Shown: positions 21,301 through 33,200, counted from the stretch's first letter. The stretch: 64,000 nucleotides of DNA from an uncultured Pseudoxanthomonas sp. (GCA_946479745.1 CAMLGZ010000006.1:62001-126000); one strand, 5' to 3'. The notes: generated by a model not told the origin, from the letters alone. Numbers and translations: made by a program.

Positions 21301-22156
21301 GCGCACTGCCGTTGCCTGTCAGAGCAGCACCACGCAGACCCACGTGTTGCAGCTTCAATTCCGAAGTGGCCAGAACCACGCGCCGTTCGCGCAATTCGAC
21401 CCACCCCTGCACCCGTCCCTTGCCGGTTTCGGCAGTCACGCCGGCATAGCGCAGCAAGGAAGCCCACTCCGCCATGTCCACCGCCTGCGCATCCAGATAG
21501 GCGCGGCCATCGCCGCTGCTGCGATCGAAGTCGAATGCGACCTGCACCGGCGCGCCGTCCTTGCGTATCCATGCGCGGGTGCCGGCGCGTACGCGGTCGC
21601 CATCCACGCGCAAACGCAGATCGATCTTCGGCAGTTGCAGATTCCAGCCCAGCGCCGGCGCCAGCACCGACAGCTTGCCGTCGATCACCTGCAGCTCGCC
21701 CAGGCCTTCGAGATTCTTCAACGGATCGCCAGCGGCTTTCTGTCCAGGCAATCCGAGCACCGACCACGTTCCGTCGTCGGCGCGCTGCAGGGTCAACGAC
21801 AATCCACGCAAGCGCAGCTCTGTGAACGACCGCCCCGGCAACAGCCCCGCGTACATCGACACCAGCACTTCGGCTTCGCCGATGCGCACCGCGTCGCCGC
21901 CTTCGCCCAAGCGCAACCCGTCCAGGCGCAACAACGGCCCGCGGCGCGTCCATTCGGTCGTCACATGATCGAACGCCACCGGCCTACCGGCGCGCGCGCT
22001 CAACCAGGCGGCGATCTTCTCCGGATGGCTTTCGGCAAGCGGCAGCACCTGGCTGGCCACGCCCAGCACCAGCGCCATGCATACCAGCAGGCCGGCCGCG
22101 ACGTACCAAACGCCACGACGCGCAAGACGCAAACGGCGACGCAACGGAGTGGGCAT
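18305..22156 (-). CDS. yhdP: YhdP family AsmA-like envelope protein
   Basis: A 1283-residue member of the YhdP (TIGR02099) family of AsmA-like proteins, which bridge the periplasm and help move phospholipids to the outer membrane. It has one N-terminal membrane span (about residues 14-36, VWYVAAGLLVCMALVLGVA) followed by a very long, mostly beta, repetitive periplasmic region. A C-terminal DUF3971/AsmA-like segment (LSLTQLPRRMMLDFRDFFSKGFAFNRIDG) precedes a final domain with GAVAGGPLGAAIGAA. The start is the ATG at 22156. It lies between rng and tldD as in E. coli. Confidence 0.93.
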   Translation of the reverse strand: MPTPLRRRLRLARRGVWYVAAGLLVCMALVLGVASQVLPLAESHPEKIAAWLSARAGRPVAFDHVTTEWTRRGPLLRLDGLRLGEGGDAVRIGEAEVLVSMYAGLLPGRSFTELRLRGLSLTLQRADDGTWSVLGLPGQKAAGDPLKNLEGLGELQVIDGKLSVLAPALGWNLQLPKIDLRLRVDGDRVRAGTRAWIRKDGAPVQVAFDFDRSSGDGRAYLDAQAVDMAEWASLLRYAGVTAETGKGRVQGWVELRERRVVLATSELKLQHVGLRGAALTGNGSAPRVQFDRVEGRVRWRLSSNGWRFDAPQLLVGNEQAPQKLDGLVLAGGREYALLANQIDAAPLFSLMGLSDRVDPGLRRWLSQAKPGARLARVTLIGSRTAGMRAQGRLEGISFHAIGHSPGLNGLAGEFVGDEQGFALKLDPKTAFRFDWPTGFGVVHEARLEGSLAGWREGAGWRVGTSSLRIRGKDFGVQARGGLWFQGDGTRPWIDIAADIDETPVFAAKGFWIHDKMSKAAVDWLNRALVGGKVRNGRAIVSGDLDDWPFTRNNGRFEAVARIEGGQFKFQPDWPAMDQVSADIAFIGNGFSIEGQGALAGVRIDQFKAGIPEFSKAELSISARGGSDAAQMLAMLRQSPLQKKYGDTLTSLTASGPARATYEMLLPLHAQSSTARKTRGTVELSDARLSDKRWNLDFENVRGKADFDDEGFTAEKLAVSRKVQSGVAQPGQLSLRAGGGVRDRQHAFEAELSANLSASELLDRVPEIVWLKPYVEGHSQWTVGVTVPKGGAPNTPSRLSLRSDLVGTTLKLPAPLDKPAFMALPTTVQTSMPMGAGNIDVAFGKLLALRARGGDGRQSGVRVVLGSSVVTEVAPASGLVASGRTAVLDAIEWIALANKSGSGNGNGNGLPLRRIDITADRLLLLGSAFPDTRLQAVPSGNALAVTLAGPALAGSVLVPDAKGATITGKFARLYWRSATPGNPGAANAAAADVSDPFDPAVIPSQHLDIDDLRFGDARLGSAQLRTQQTAAGMRVQQLALRSPKQKIDIQGDWLGRGAAARTQLTADIDSQDLGDLLDDLGIKGRVGGGSGKVKFDANWSGSPAAFSLSTMQGNLRIAARNGQLLEVEPGAGRVLGLLSLTQLPRRMMLDFRDFFSKGFAFNRIDGNVRFGAGVARSEDMVMDGPAAQINIRGSTDLRAQRFDQTIEVLPKSGNLLTVVGAVAGGPLGAAIGAAANAVLKKPLGEIGAKTYRVTGPWKDPKVEVVGREQSRAEAAGTANAAGAP

Positions 22157-22189
22157 CAACCCGCCATCCGCATCAAGACCGGACCGGAA

Positions 22190-23677
22190 TCAGAGCAGCA
22201 CCACATCGAACTGCTCCTGCAGGTATTGCTCATCGGCCTGGAAGCGGATCGACTTGCCCAGGAATTCCTCAAGCTCCGCCACCGCCGGCGATTCCTCTTC
22301 AGTGATGCGGGCGACCACTTTTGGCGAAGCGATCACCAGCAAACGCGCCGCTTCGAACTGGCGCACGGCGCGGGTGATCTCGCGGAAGATTTCGTAAGTG
22401 ACGGTCTCGGCGGTCTTCACCGTGCCGCGGCCGCCGCACTCGTGGCAGGACTCGGACAACTGGCGTTCCAGGCTTTCGATGGTGCGTTTGCGCGTCATCT
22501 CCACCAGGCCCAACGGCGAGAACTCGTACACCGTGGTCTTGGCGTGATCGCGCGACAGCGCCTTCTCCAGCGTACGCAGCACCTGGCGGCGGTGCTCCGG
22601 ATCGTCCATGTCGATGAAATCGATGATGATGATGCCGCCCAGGTTGCGCAGGCGCAGCTGGCGCGCCACCGATTGGGCGGCTTCCAGATTGGTGCGGTAG
22701 ACGGTTTCCTCCAGATTGCGCTGACCCAGAAAGGAACCGGTGTTGACGTCGATGGTAGTCATCGCCTCGGTCTGGTCGATCACCAGGTAGCCGCCGGATT
22801 TCAGCGGCACCTGCTTCTCCAGCGCACGGCCGATCTCGTCTTCCACACCGTACAGGTCGAATATCGGGCGTTCGCCGGCATAGTGTTCGATGCGCTCGGC
22901 CAGCACCGGCATGTATTTCGCTGCAAAGGCTTGCAGGCGGTCGCAGGTTTCGCGCGAATCCACCTTCACTTTTTCCACGTCGCGGCGCATCAGGTCGCGC
23001 ACCGCGCGCAGCGGCAGGGTCAGGTCCTCGTAGATGCAGGCGCCCATCGCCGCTTCGCGGCTGCGTTGCTCCACCAGCGCCCAGACCCGCGAGAGATAGG
23101 CGATGTCTTCGGCCAGGGCCTCCTGCGATTGGCCCTCTGCGTTGGTGCGCACGATGTAGCCGTGGCCGCCATGGGCGGCCGCCAGTTCGCCGACCAGCGT
23201 CTTCAAGCGCAGGCGTTCGGCTTCGTCTTCGATGCGCGCGGACACGCCGATCACCTTCGATTGCGGCAATAGCACCATGTAACGCGAGGGGATGCTGATC
23301 TGCGTGGTAAGCCGCGCGCCCTTGCTGCCGATGGGGTCCTTGACCACCTGCACCACGATGTCCTGGCCGTCGCGCAGAAGCTCCACGATGGGCGTGGCGG
23401 TGGCTGGCGACGGAGATACTTCCACTTCGTCGCCGGTGGTCGCCGGCACCGCGCGCACGACGTCGTTGGCGTGCAGGAAAGCGGCACGGTCCAGGCCCAC
23501 CTCGACGAAAGCGGCCTGCATGCCCGGCATCACCCGCTGCACCTTGCCCTTGTAGATGTTGCCGACCACGCCGCGGCGCCAACCGCGCTCGATGTGAAGT
23601 TCCTGCAGCATGCCGTTTTCGACCACGGCCACGCGGGTCTCGCGCGGGGTGACGTTGACCAGTATTTCCTCGGACAT
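22190..23677 (-). CDS. rng: Ribonuclease G
   Basis: RNase G, the RNase E paralogue without the C-terminal scaffold, processes the 16S rRNA 5' end and decays some mRNAs. The 495 residues include an S1 domain (about 37-120) and the DNase-I-like catalytic core with D310 in TTIDVNTGSF and D353 in IIIIDFIDM. Those two sit 43 residues apart, as in E. coli RNase E. The Zn-link Cys pair is in CHECGGRG. The start ATG shares its A with the maf stop TGA, so maf and rng are coupled. Confidence 0.97.
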   Translation of the reverse strand: MSEEILVNVTPRETRVAVVENGMLQELHIERGWRRGVVGNIYKGKVQRVMPGMQAAFVEVGLDRAAFLHANDVVRAVPATTGDEVEVSPSPATATPIVELLRDGQDIVVQVVKDPIGSKGARLTTQISIPSRYMVLLPQSKVIGVSARIEDEAERLRLKTLVGELAAAHGGHGYIVRTNAEGQSQEALAEDIAYLSRVWALVEQRSREAAMGACIYEDLTLPLRAVRDLMRRDVEKVKVDSRETCDRLQAFAAKYMPVLAERIEHYAGERPIFDLYGVEDEIGRALEKQVPLKSGGYLVIDQTEAMTTIDVNTGSFLGQRNLEETVYRTNLEAAQSVARQLRLRNLGGIIIIDFIDMDDPEHRRQVLRTLEKALSRDHAKTTVYEFSPLGLVEMTRKRTIESLERQLSESCHECGGRGTVKTAETVTYEIFREITRAVRQFEAARLLVIASPKVVARITEEESPAVAELEEFLGKSIRFQADEQYLQEQFDVVLL

Positions 23678-24243
23678 CAATGCACCCCGAACGACTTCAA
23701 CAACTGCGATGTCTCGAATAATGGCAAACCCATCACCCCCGAATAGCTGCCGGACAGACGGCGCACGAACCGCTCCGCCGCACCCTGGATGCCGTAAGCG
23801 CCGGCCTTGCCTTCGGCCTGGCCGGTGGCGACATAGGCGGCAATCTCGTCCTGCGTCAGTTCGGCGAAGGATACTTCCGATACCGATACCGCCTGGGCCT
23901 CACGGCTGGCGCTGACCAGCGAAACCGCCGTCACCGCCAGATGGGTACGTCCGGAAAGACGCCGCAGCATGGCGGCCGCATCAGCGGCATCGCGCGGCTT
24001 GCCGAACACCTCTTCGTCCAGGATCACTTCGGTGTCGGCCCCCAGCACCAGCGCGTTGGGCACCGACATGACTGTCAGCAGGCCGGCGCCGGCCTTCTCC
24101 CGGGCGACGCGGCGGACGTATTCTTCGGCCGGTTCGTTGGGTTGGCGGTGTTCGGGGATATCCAGGTCCAGAACGCCGAAATCCACCCCCAGACGGGCCA
24201 GCAGCTCTGCCCGGCGGGGCGATTTCGATGCGAGATACAACAT
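23677..24243 (-). CDS. maf: Maf family nucleoside triphosphate pyrophosphatase (YhdE type)
   Basis: A 188-residue Maf protein that hydrolyses non-canonical or surplus dTTP/UTP to the monophosphates, linked to division arrest. The N-terminal [16 protein letters not shown] is the P-site signature; [11 protein letters not shown] and [14 protein letters not shown] are also conserved. Position directly upstream of rng and C-terminal length point to the YhdE rather than the YceF subgroup. It is divergent from the SIMPL-domain gene. Confidence 0.95.
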   Translation of the reverse strand: MLYLASKSPRRAELLARLGVDFGVLDLDIPEHRQPNEPAEEYVRRVAREKAGAGLLTVMSVPNALVLGADTEVILDEEVFGKPRDAADAAAMLRRLSGRTHLAVTAVSLVSASREAQAVSVSEVSFAELTQDEIAAYVATGQAEGKAGAYGIQGAAERFVRRLSGSYSGVMGLPLFETSQLLKSFGVH

Positions 24244-24403
24244 AGGGGCAGGATACCCTGCGCATGCTGACTGAATGGCCGCTCAAGCAGGCGGGCCATG
24301 CGGAACCCCGACGCGGCTCACAACGCGTTCATGCTTACCCGAACACCCTAGCCCGCGCTTTTGCATGGCTTAGGCAATACACGCATACCTCAAGGAGAAA
24401 TCA

Positions 24404-25141
24404 ATGCGCATCCGTTCGTTACGTCCACTGCTGCTCGCCCTGTCCCTCGCCCTCGGAGCCACCGCCATGACCGCCCATGCCCAGAACGCCGCCGGCTACG
24501 CGGTCCCCACCGACGGCACCCTGCTCTCGGTCTCGGCCAACGCCGAAGCCTCGCGCGTACCGGACGTGGCCACCATTTCCGCCGGCGTGGTGACCCAGGC
24601 GGTGGACGGCAACGCCGCCATGCGCCAGAACGCCGAGCAGATGGCCAAAGTCATGGCCGCCATCAAGGCCGCCGGCATCGCCGAAAAAGACATCCAGACC
24701 AGCGGCATCAACCTCAGCCCGCAGTACCGCTATGTGGAGAACGAGGCGCCGAAGATCACCGGTTTCCAGGCCAGCAACACGGTCAATCTGAAAGTGCGCG
24801 ATATCGCCAAGCTGGGCAAGGTACTGGACGCGCTGGCCGCGCAGGGCAGCAACCAGATCAACGGGCCCAGCTTCGAGATCGACCAGCCCGAGCCGGTTTA
24901 CGACGAAGCCCGCCTGGCCGCGTTGAAGAAGGCCCAGGGCCGCGCGGAAACCTATGCCAAGTCGCTGGGCCTGAAGGTACGCCGCATCGTCAGCATTTCC
25001 GAGGGTGGCGGCAACAACTTCCGTCCAGTGCCGATGATGGCGATGGCCAAGAGCATGGACCGCGCGGAATCGACCGCGGTTTCGCCGGGCGAGACCACCC
25101 TGTCGGTCAATCTGGACGTGGTGTTCGAACTGGGCAGGTAA
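24404..25141 (+). CDS. SIMPL domain (DUF541) periplasmic protein
   Basis: A 245-residue secreted protein with a Sec signal (MRIRSLRPLLLALSLALG..TAHA, cleavage after about residue 26). The SIMPL/DUF541 body has GTLLSVSANAEASRVPDVATISAGVVTQ, IQTSGINLSPQYRY and ALKKAQGRAETYAKSLGLK. Family members (E. coli YggE, BP26) are periplasmic oligomers tied to oxidative or envelope stress; the mechanism is unsettled. AAGGAG lies eight bases before the ATG. A strong terminator follows. Confidence 0.93.
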   Translation: MRIRSLRPLLLALSLALGATAMTAHAQNAAGYAVPTDGTLLSVSANAEASRVPDVATISAGVVTQAVDGNAAMRQNAEQMAKVMAAIKAAGIAEKDIQTSGINLSPQYRYVENEAPKITGFQASNTVNLKVRDIAKLGKVLDALAAQGSNQINGPSFEIDQPEPVYDEARLAALKKAQGRAETYAKSLGLKVRRIVSISEGGGNNFRPVPMMAMAKSMDRAESTAVSPGETTLSVNLDVVFELGR

Positions 25142-25162
25142 GCCTGCAGCGGTCGGACCCTG

Positions 25163-25186
25163 AAACGGCGCCTCACGGCGCCGTTT
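25163..25186 (+). terminator. Intrinsic-type terminator after the SIMPL gene
   Basis: A perfect 10-bp stem AAACGGCGCC / GGCGCCGTTT with a 4-base TCAC loop, starting 22 bases after the stop codon; the T run is formed by the stem end plus CTCGT. Confidence 0.75.
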
Positions 25187-25189
25187 CTC

Positions 25190-25288
25190 GTGGGTCGGGG
25201 CTACGCCCCCGACGCGCGGGAACTGAAACCCGTTACGTGAAATACCTCATGCCCGGCTTTCATGCGCCGGGGGCGTAGCCCAACCTAC
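25190..25288. repeat. Paired GGTCGGGGCTACGCCCCCGAC-type repeat
   Basis: GGGTCGGGGCTACGCCCCCG on the left is mirrored by GCCGGGGGCGTAGCCCAACC on the right. It is a diverged copy of the element at 61.9 and 33.0 kb and fills most of the 277-base gap before the TonB-like gene. Confidence 0.85.
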
Positions 25289-25418
25289 TCAGCCATTGGT
25301 CTAAGCCCTCTTGTCAGCCCGGAAAAGCCGGCGCATTGTCGGCTTGGGGCGCGGCCTTTAACCCCGTAACTCGCGCTCAGGCGTTGTTCCTACCGCATAC
25401 CCAATATGGAGGTGGATC

Positions 25419-26075
25419 ATGGTTCGCACACTGCCCCTGCAATCCGAAAACCGTCCCGAACTGCCGCGCATCCTGGCCATCGCCTTCGCGATCGCAGTGC
25501 ATGCGTTAGCACTGTTGTTGCTGTTGATTCCGATGGCGACGCCCGTGCTACGGCCTGTCGTCGATGCCAAACCCGACTTCTTTTTCATTGAACGGGAAAA
25601 GCCGGTCATCGAAAAGAAGATCGTCGACATCGTACCGAAGCCGACCGTCCCGACGCCCACCACCGAACCGCAGGACACCGCGACTCCGAAGCTGGATCCG
25701 CCCGTGATAGTGGACGGCGGCACCGTGTTCACCAACAACACCGGCGCCTTGGATCCAGGCCCTGTCGTCGTTCCCGGCCCTGTGGAAACCGGTCCGGTTA
25801 CCGTGGGTAGCTTGTCCTACGTGAAGGCACCGCCGCCCGCTTATCCGCGGACAGAAATCCGTAACGGAATCGGGGGCACCGTGTTGTTGCGTGTCTTGGT
25901 GGACGTGGACGGCCGGCCGCTGGAAGTGGTGGTACTGGACAGCAGCGGCAACCGCAACCTGGATCGCAGCGCACGCGAAAACGTTCTGAAGAATTGGCTG
26001 TTCCAGCCGGCGATGCGCGACGGCCAGCCGGTGCAGGCCTACGGCAAGGTGCCGGTGGTGTTCTCAGTGCAGTGA
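25419..26075 (+). CDS. TonB family energy transducer
   Basis: A 218-residue TonB-like protein with one N-terminal membrane span (about residues 17-40, RILAIAFAIAVHALALLLLLIP), a Pro-rich periplasmic linker and a C-terminal TonB box domain. That domain starts at PAYPRTEIRNGIGGTVLLRV and ends in WLFQPAMRDGQPV. It would pass proton-motive energy to outer-membrane receptors. A strong GGAGGTGG site precedes the ATG. No exbB, exbD or receptor gene is next to it, so it must borrow an energising complex from elsewhere. Confidence 0.92.
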   Translation: MVRTLPLQSENRPELPRILAIAFAIAVHALALLLLLIPMATPVLRPVVDAKPDFFFIEREKPVIEKKIVDIVPKPTVPTPTTEPQDTATPKLDPPVIVDGGTVFTNNTGALDPGPVVVPGPVETGPVTVGSLSYVKAPPPAYPRTEIRNGIGGTVLLRVLVDVDGRPLEVVVLDSSGNRNLDRSARENVLKNWLFQPAMRDGQPVQAYGKVPVVFSVQ

Positions 26076-26114
26076 GCGCGTCGCAGAACTATCTGCGTCG
26101 GTGATACAACTTCA

Positions 26115-26221
26115 CGTCATCCCAGCGGAAGCTGGGATCCATCTTGATTTTCGGGGTCGCCAAGCGGCATCAAAGCCAAGGGCAAAGTCAAAATGGATCC
26201 CAGCTTTCGCTGGGATGACGG
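26115..26221. repeat. Paired GTCATCCCAGC..GCTGGGATCC repeat
   Basis: CGTCATCCCAGCGGAAGCTGG, then GATCCATCTTGATTTT, and the inverted copy ending CGCTGGGATGACG. It lies between the convergent TonB-like and rlmH genes. A second copy is at 28.0 kb. Confidence 0.9.
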
Positions 26222-26250
26222 TTCTTCAGAAATTCGCAAGGCAGTGACGC

Positions 26251-26721
26251 TCAGGCCCGGTGGTAGGGATGGTTGGCCAGCATCGCTGCAGCACGGTACA
26301 GCTGTTCGGCGACCAGCAGGCGAGCCAACATATGCGGCAAGGTCAGCGGCCCCAGCGACCAGGTTTCATGGGCTGCGGCCAGCACTTCCGGCGCATGCCC
26401 TTCAGGCCCGCCGATCAGAAACGCCAGATCGCGGCCCTGCCCACGCCAGTGTTCCATGCGCTGGGCCAGCTGTTCCGAGGAATAAGGCTTTCCGGTGACT
26501 TCCAGCGCTATCAGGTGCGCGTTCTTCGGCAACGCCGCCAGCACCCGTTTGCCTTCCTCATCGATGGCGCGCTGCGCATCGCGGCCCTTGCCGCGCAGGC
26601 CGGGTTCTATCTCAACGAGTTCCAGCGGCAGCCAGTGCGACAGACGTTTCTGATATTCGGAAAAGCCCTGTGCGACCCATGCGGGCGCGCGTTCGCCGGT
26701 GGCGATGAGCCTGGCTTTCAT
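26251..26721 (-). CDS. rlmH: 23S rRNA (pseudouridine1915-N3)-methyltransferase
   Basis: RlmH methylates pseudouridine 1915 in helix 69 of 23S rRNA in assembled ribosomes. The 156-residue SPOUT protein has GLRGKGRDAQRAIDEEGKR, ALEVTGKPYSSEQLAQ, the SAM-binding knot FLIGGPEGHAPEVL and the C-terminal tail LARLLVAEQLYRAAAMLANHPYHRA. It is the last gene of the leuS-lptE-holA-nadD-rsfS-rlmH order conserved from E. coli. Confidence 0.97.
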   Translation of the reverse strand: MKARLIATGERAPAWVAQGFSEYQKRLSHWLPLELVEIEPGLRGKGRDAQRAIDEEGKRVLAALPKNAHLIALEVTGKPYSSEQLAQRMEHWRGQGRDLAFLIGGPEGHAPEVLAAAHETWSLGPLTLPHMLARLLVAEQLYRAAAMLANHPYHRA

Positions 26722-26866
26722 GTTTCAAGCTCGCTTCGAAAAGAGGAGCCTGCTGTCCCGTGCCGGATACGGAGTTGGGCAGTGATGGTTTTGCTTGTGT
26801 TTGCGGCTCACCTGGACGGATGGGAACACCATCCCCATCCCAAGCTTCCCCTTGAAGGGGAGGGAG

Positions 26867-27283
26867 TCAGATGCGGTCTTCATCCGAAGTTTCGTAGCCT
26901 TCGGGCGGCTGGTCGCCCACCGTCCACAAGCGCTCCAGCGCATAGAACTCGCGCACGCGCGGCAGCATCACGTGGACGATAACGTCGCCCAGATCCACCA
27001 GCACCCACTCGGCTTCGCGCTCGCCCTCCACACCCAGCGGCATCACATCGAGCTTCTTGGCGAACTTGACCACTTCGTCGGCGCTGGATTTGACATGCCG
27101 GGTGGAGGTGCCGGACGCGATCACCATGTAGTCGGCGACACTGGACTTTCCGCGCACGTCGATTTCCACGACATCTTTGGCTTTGAGCTCTTCAAGTGCC
27201 GCGTGCACGGTGGCGAGCAGGACAGGGACCGAGGGCGGCGGATTGGGCAGACGGGTCTTGATGACTTGTGCTTGGCTGGACAA
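26867..27283 (-). CDS. rsfS: Ribosome silencing factor RsfS
   Basis: RsfS binds ribosomal protein uL14 and blocks subunit joining in poor nutrition. The core [62 protein letters not shown] and YALERLW is intact. The frame opens with a TTG at 27283, giving 138 residues with a leader ([16 protein letters not shown]) longer than in E. coli (105). A GTG start at about residue 27 would give a protein nearer E. coli length, so the start is uncertain. It lies 30 bases after nadD. Confidence 0.94.
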   Translation of the reverse strand: MSSQAQVIKTRLPNPPPSVPVLLATVHAALEELKAKDVVEIDVRGKSSVADYMVIASGTSTRHVKSSADEVVKFAKKLDVMPLGVEGEREAEWVLVDLGDVIVHVMLPRVREFYALERLWTVGDQPPEGYETSDEDRI

Positions 27284-27313
27284 AGGCTTGGAAGCTCTGG
27301 GGGTTGGTGCGAA

Positions 27314-27976
27314 TTATAGCGGACTGGGTCCGGGTGCCGGCTGTGAATACAGGCCGTTGCGGGCGATGAAGCCCGCCACTGCAGGCGATACCAGGCCTTG
27401 CCAGGGCTCGCCGCCGGCGATCCGGCGACGTATATCGCTGGCCGATTCCGGATACAGCGGCTGATCCAGCAGGAACAACCGGCCGGCCGGGGTGGATTTG
27501 AGGGTCCGGGGCGAATCCGCCCACCGCCCCGCCACCGCAGCCGTCAGCTCGGGGGACAAATCGCCGTCCAATGGGCTTCCCGGGCGCGGCGCCACCACGA
27601 AATGGGTGAAATCGAGCAATGCCTCCCATTCGCGCCAGGTCGGCAGGCCGACGAAACTGTCGGCGCCGATCAGCAGGGCGATAGGCATGGCGGGACCGAA
27701 TTCCAACCGCAATTCGCGCAAAGTATCGATGGTGTAGGAGCGGCCTTCGCGACGCAGCTCGCGTCGGTCGATGCGCAGCCCCGGCTGATCGGCCACCGCC
27801 AACTCCAGCATCTCGGCGCGTTGCCCCGCATCGGCGCCGGGCGGCGACCGGTGCGGCGGGTCGGCCGCGGGCATCAGGCGCACGGTGCAATCCAACTCGT
27901 CGCGCGCGGCACGCGCAATGGCGACATGCCCGTTGTGCACGGGATCGAAGGTGCCGCCGTAGAAGAGTTTCAGCAT
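27314..27976 (-). CDS. nadD: Nicotinate-nucleotide adenylyltransferase
   Basis: NadD adenylylates nicotinate mononucleotide to deamido-NAD in NAD synthesis. The start at 27976 yields MLKLFYGGTFDPVHNGHVAI with the HxGH nucleotidyltransferase motif (HNGH); the later SASDIRRRIAGG is the ISSTxIR-type motif. 220 residues. The same frame stays open to 28108 only because it reads through a repeat element, giving MDPSLRWDDD, so I discount that extension. Confidence 0.96.
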   Translation of the reverse strand: MLKLFYGGTFDPVHNGHVAIARAARDELDCTVRLMPAADPPHRSPPGADAGQRAEMLELAVADQPGLRIDRRELRREGRSYTIDTLRELRLEFGPAMPIALLIGADSFVGLPTWREWEALLDFTHFVVAPRPGSPLDGDLSPELTAAVAGRWADSPRTLKSTPAGRLFLLDQPLYPESASDIRRRIAGGEPWQGLVSPAVAGFIARNGLYSQPAPGPSPL

Positions 27977-28032
27977 TGAGTGGCGATGGGTCTGGAGAAA
28001 GGAATGGCCAGGAAACCGTACGAACCCACTAT

Positions 28033-28137
28033 CGTCATCCCAGCGCAAGCTGGGATCCATTTTGACTTTGCTCTTGCTTCGAGGCCTTACGACGAGAAGC
28101 AAGATCAAGATGGATCCCAGCGTGCGCTGGGATGACG
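28033..28137. repeat. Paired GTCATCCCAGC..GCTGGGATCC repeat (second copy)
   Basis: CGTCATCCCAGCGCAAGCTGG is mirrored by CCAGCGTGCGCTGGGATGACG about 60 bases away. It sits inside the leuS-rlmH operon between holA and nadD, so it would be transcribed and could act as an mRNA-stability hairpin. Confidence 0.9.
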
Positions 28138-28187
28138 ACTGCAGGGGTCACTGGGCATACGAGCAACGCGTACGTCCCCTGACCCAC

Positions 28188-29222
28188 TCACGCCACCAGC
28201 AGACGCACCGCCTTGGCTTCGGCAATGGCCAGCAACAACCGCTCCAGCGCCACCCAGGCGTCGCCGTCGGCGCGGCCCTTGGCGATACGGTCGATGCGCG
28301 AGGCCTCGGCGGCGAAGCGATCCCAGCGGGCGGGATTGGGGTGGCGCTGCAGTGCGCGCTTGAACGGCGCCTGCTTGGTCTCCCAGATCCCCTGCGCTTT
28401 CATTTCCGAAGCCAGGTTGGCACCGCGCGCCTGCGCACGCGCCAGCGCAGCGGTGCGCAGCAGGTCTTTGACCACCATGGGCATCAGCCCGGCGACCACG
28501 TCGCCTTCGGCGCGCAGGCCCGCGAGCATGCGCGCCACCTGCTGCCCCTGCCCGCCCAATACGGCATCGGTCAGGCGGAAGACGTCGTAACGCGCAGCGT
28601 CTGCGACCAGCGACTCCATCTTTTCCGCATCCAGGGTATCGCCGTCGGCCAGCAGGGCCAGCTTGTCTATTTCCTGCGCGGCGGCCAGCAGGTTGCCTTC
28701 CACACGCTCGACCAGGATCTGCACCGCATCGCGATCGGCGCGCAAGCCCTTGGCGCGCAACCGGCTTTCGACCCAGCCAGCCAGTTCGTGCGGTTTGATC
28801 GCCCAGGCGATGGCGATCGCTCCGGTTCTGGAGACCGCATCGGTCCACTTGCCGTGATGCGCCTTGCTCCACTCGCCGGCCGTGATCAGCAGCACTACAT
28901 CGGGCGGCGGATTCGCGCAGAACGCGGCGATGGCTTCGGCGCCGTCCTTGCCGGGCTTGCCGGTAGGCAGGCGCACTTCCACCAGACGGCGTGCACTGAA
29001 CAGGCTGGGCGCGTTGAACGTGGCTTCCAGGGTGCCCCAATCGAAATCGCGGCCGTCGGCATCGAAAACCTCGCGCTCGCCTATTCCTTGCGCGCGCGCC
29101 TGACGGCGTACGGCATCGGCCGCCTCCAATACGCGCAGCATTTCCGGACCGGCGATCAGGTAGACCGGATGCAGCGCAGCGTCATCGGGCAGCGCGACCA
29201 ACCGTTCCGGGGCAAGTTCCAT
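28188..29222 (-). CDS. holA: DNA polymerase III delta subunit
   Basis: The delta subunit opens the sliding clamp in the clamp-loader complex. The 344-residue protein opens with MELAPERLVALPDDAALHPVYLIAGPEMLRVLEAADAVR. It is AAA+-like but lacks Walker motifs, as usual for delta; EGNLLAAAQEIDKLALLADG and YDVFRLTDAVLGG are conserved. Its ATG overlaps the lptE stop by one base (TGATG). It acts with the DnaE encoded at 1.7 kb. Confidence 0.95.
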   Translation of the reverse strand: MELAPERLVALPDDAALHPVYLIAGPEMLRVLEAADAVRRQARAQGIGEREVFDADGRDFDWGTLEATFNAPSLFSARRLVEVRLPTGKPGKDGAEAIAAFCANPPPDVVLLITAGEWSKAHHGKWTDAVSRTGAIAIAWAIKPHELAGWVESRLRAKGLRADRDAVQILVERVEGNLLAAAQEIDKLALLADGDTLDAEKMESLVADAARYDVFRLTDAVLGGQGQQVARMLAGLRAEGDVVAGLMPMVVKDLLRTAALARAQARGANLASEMKAQGIWETKQAPFKRALQRHPNPARWDRFAAEASRIDRIAKGRADGDAWVALERLLLAIAEAKAVRLLVA

Positions 29223-29764
29223 CAGGGCGCGGGTTTCTGGCCCTGGGCGCCGCCCTGGATCACGCCATCGACACGGCGCAGGATCGAGGCGGCCATCTCG
29301 CGGCGCAGTTCGTCGGCCAGGATTTCGCGTTCGGTGGTGGTGCCGGTGGCGGCCTCCGGCGGCGAGACGTAGTCGCGGGACAGTTCGACCACCTGCTGGG
29401 GCACCAGTTCGGAACCATCGGCCCGGCGGAATACGAACACCGCGGCGTAGCGCAGGCTGAATTCCTGCGCGCGGCCCCGGTCGTCCATGGCGATGGGCAG
29501 GTCGCCCCAGCGCTCGGAAAGGATCTCCAGACTCGCGACGTCCTTGGCATCGGCTTCAGCCGCCACCGCTCCTGCGTGCCTCAATCCGGTAGCTACCGCT
29601 TCTGCCAGCGGGCTGTACTGCGTGGTCGAGGTGACCCGCACCGGGCCCAGATCGGCCGGCAAGGCGATCTTGTTGCGCAAATGGAAGCCGCAGGCGGAAA
29701 GGCCGAGGGCTAGCACCAGGGCCGCCAGCAGGCGCAGGACGGGTAACACGGAGCTTCTGATCAT
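29222..29764 (-). CDS. lptE: LPS-assembly lipoprotein LptE
   Basis: LptE plugs the LptD barrel and helps insert LPS in the outer membrane. Starting at the ATG at 29764 gives 180 residues with a lipoprotein signal (MIRSSVLPVLRLLAALVLAL, lipobox LSAC with C25). CGFHLRNKIALPADLGPVRV then follows, typical of the family. An in-frame ATG at 29842 overlaps the leuS stop as ATGA, but it would put 26 polar residues before the signal; I prefer 29764. It is coupled to holA. Confidence 0.94.
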   Translation of the reverse strand: MIRSSVLPVLRLLAALVLALGLSACGFHLRNKIALPADLGPVRVTSTTQYSPLAEAVATGLRHAGAVAAEADAKDVASLEILSERWGDLPIAMDDRGRAQEFSLRYAAVFVFRRADGSELVPQQVVELSRDYVSPPEAATGTTTEREILADELRREMAASILRRVDGVIQGGAQGQKPAP

Positions 29765-29838
29765 GGGCGAAGTCTGGACGAGCCCGGCATGGCCGGCAAT
29801 AGCCAACCCGGATGGCAGGTGAATATCGTCCGCCCCGC

Positions 29839-33121
<3,283 letters not shown>

Positions 33122-33142
33122 GGCCCGTTGTCTATCGCGCGC

Positions 33143-33173
33143 AAAAAAAAGCGGCCGCCAGGGCCGCTTTTTT
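33143..33173. terminator. Strong bidirectional intrinsic terminator
   Basis: AAAAAAAAGCGGCC and GGGCCGCTTTTTTT form a symmetric hairpin with A-tract and T-tract on either side. It can end transcripts both from the amidohydrolase remnant and from the convergent small secreted-protein gene. Confidence 0.9.
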
Positions 33174-33200
33174 GTTACTTGCGCTGCCGAATCAGCGGTA

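Noticed and set aside
27977..28108. N-terminal extension of nadD through MDPSLRWDDD
   Set aside because: These residues are a translation of the GTCATCCCAGC repeat; the true family N-terminus is MLKLFYGGTFDPVHNGH.
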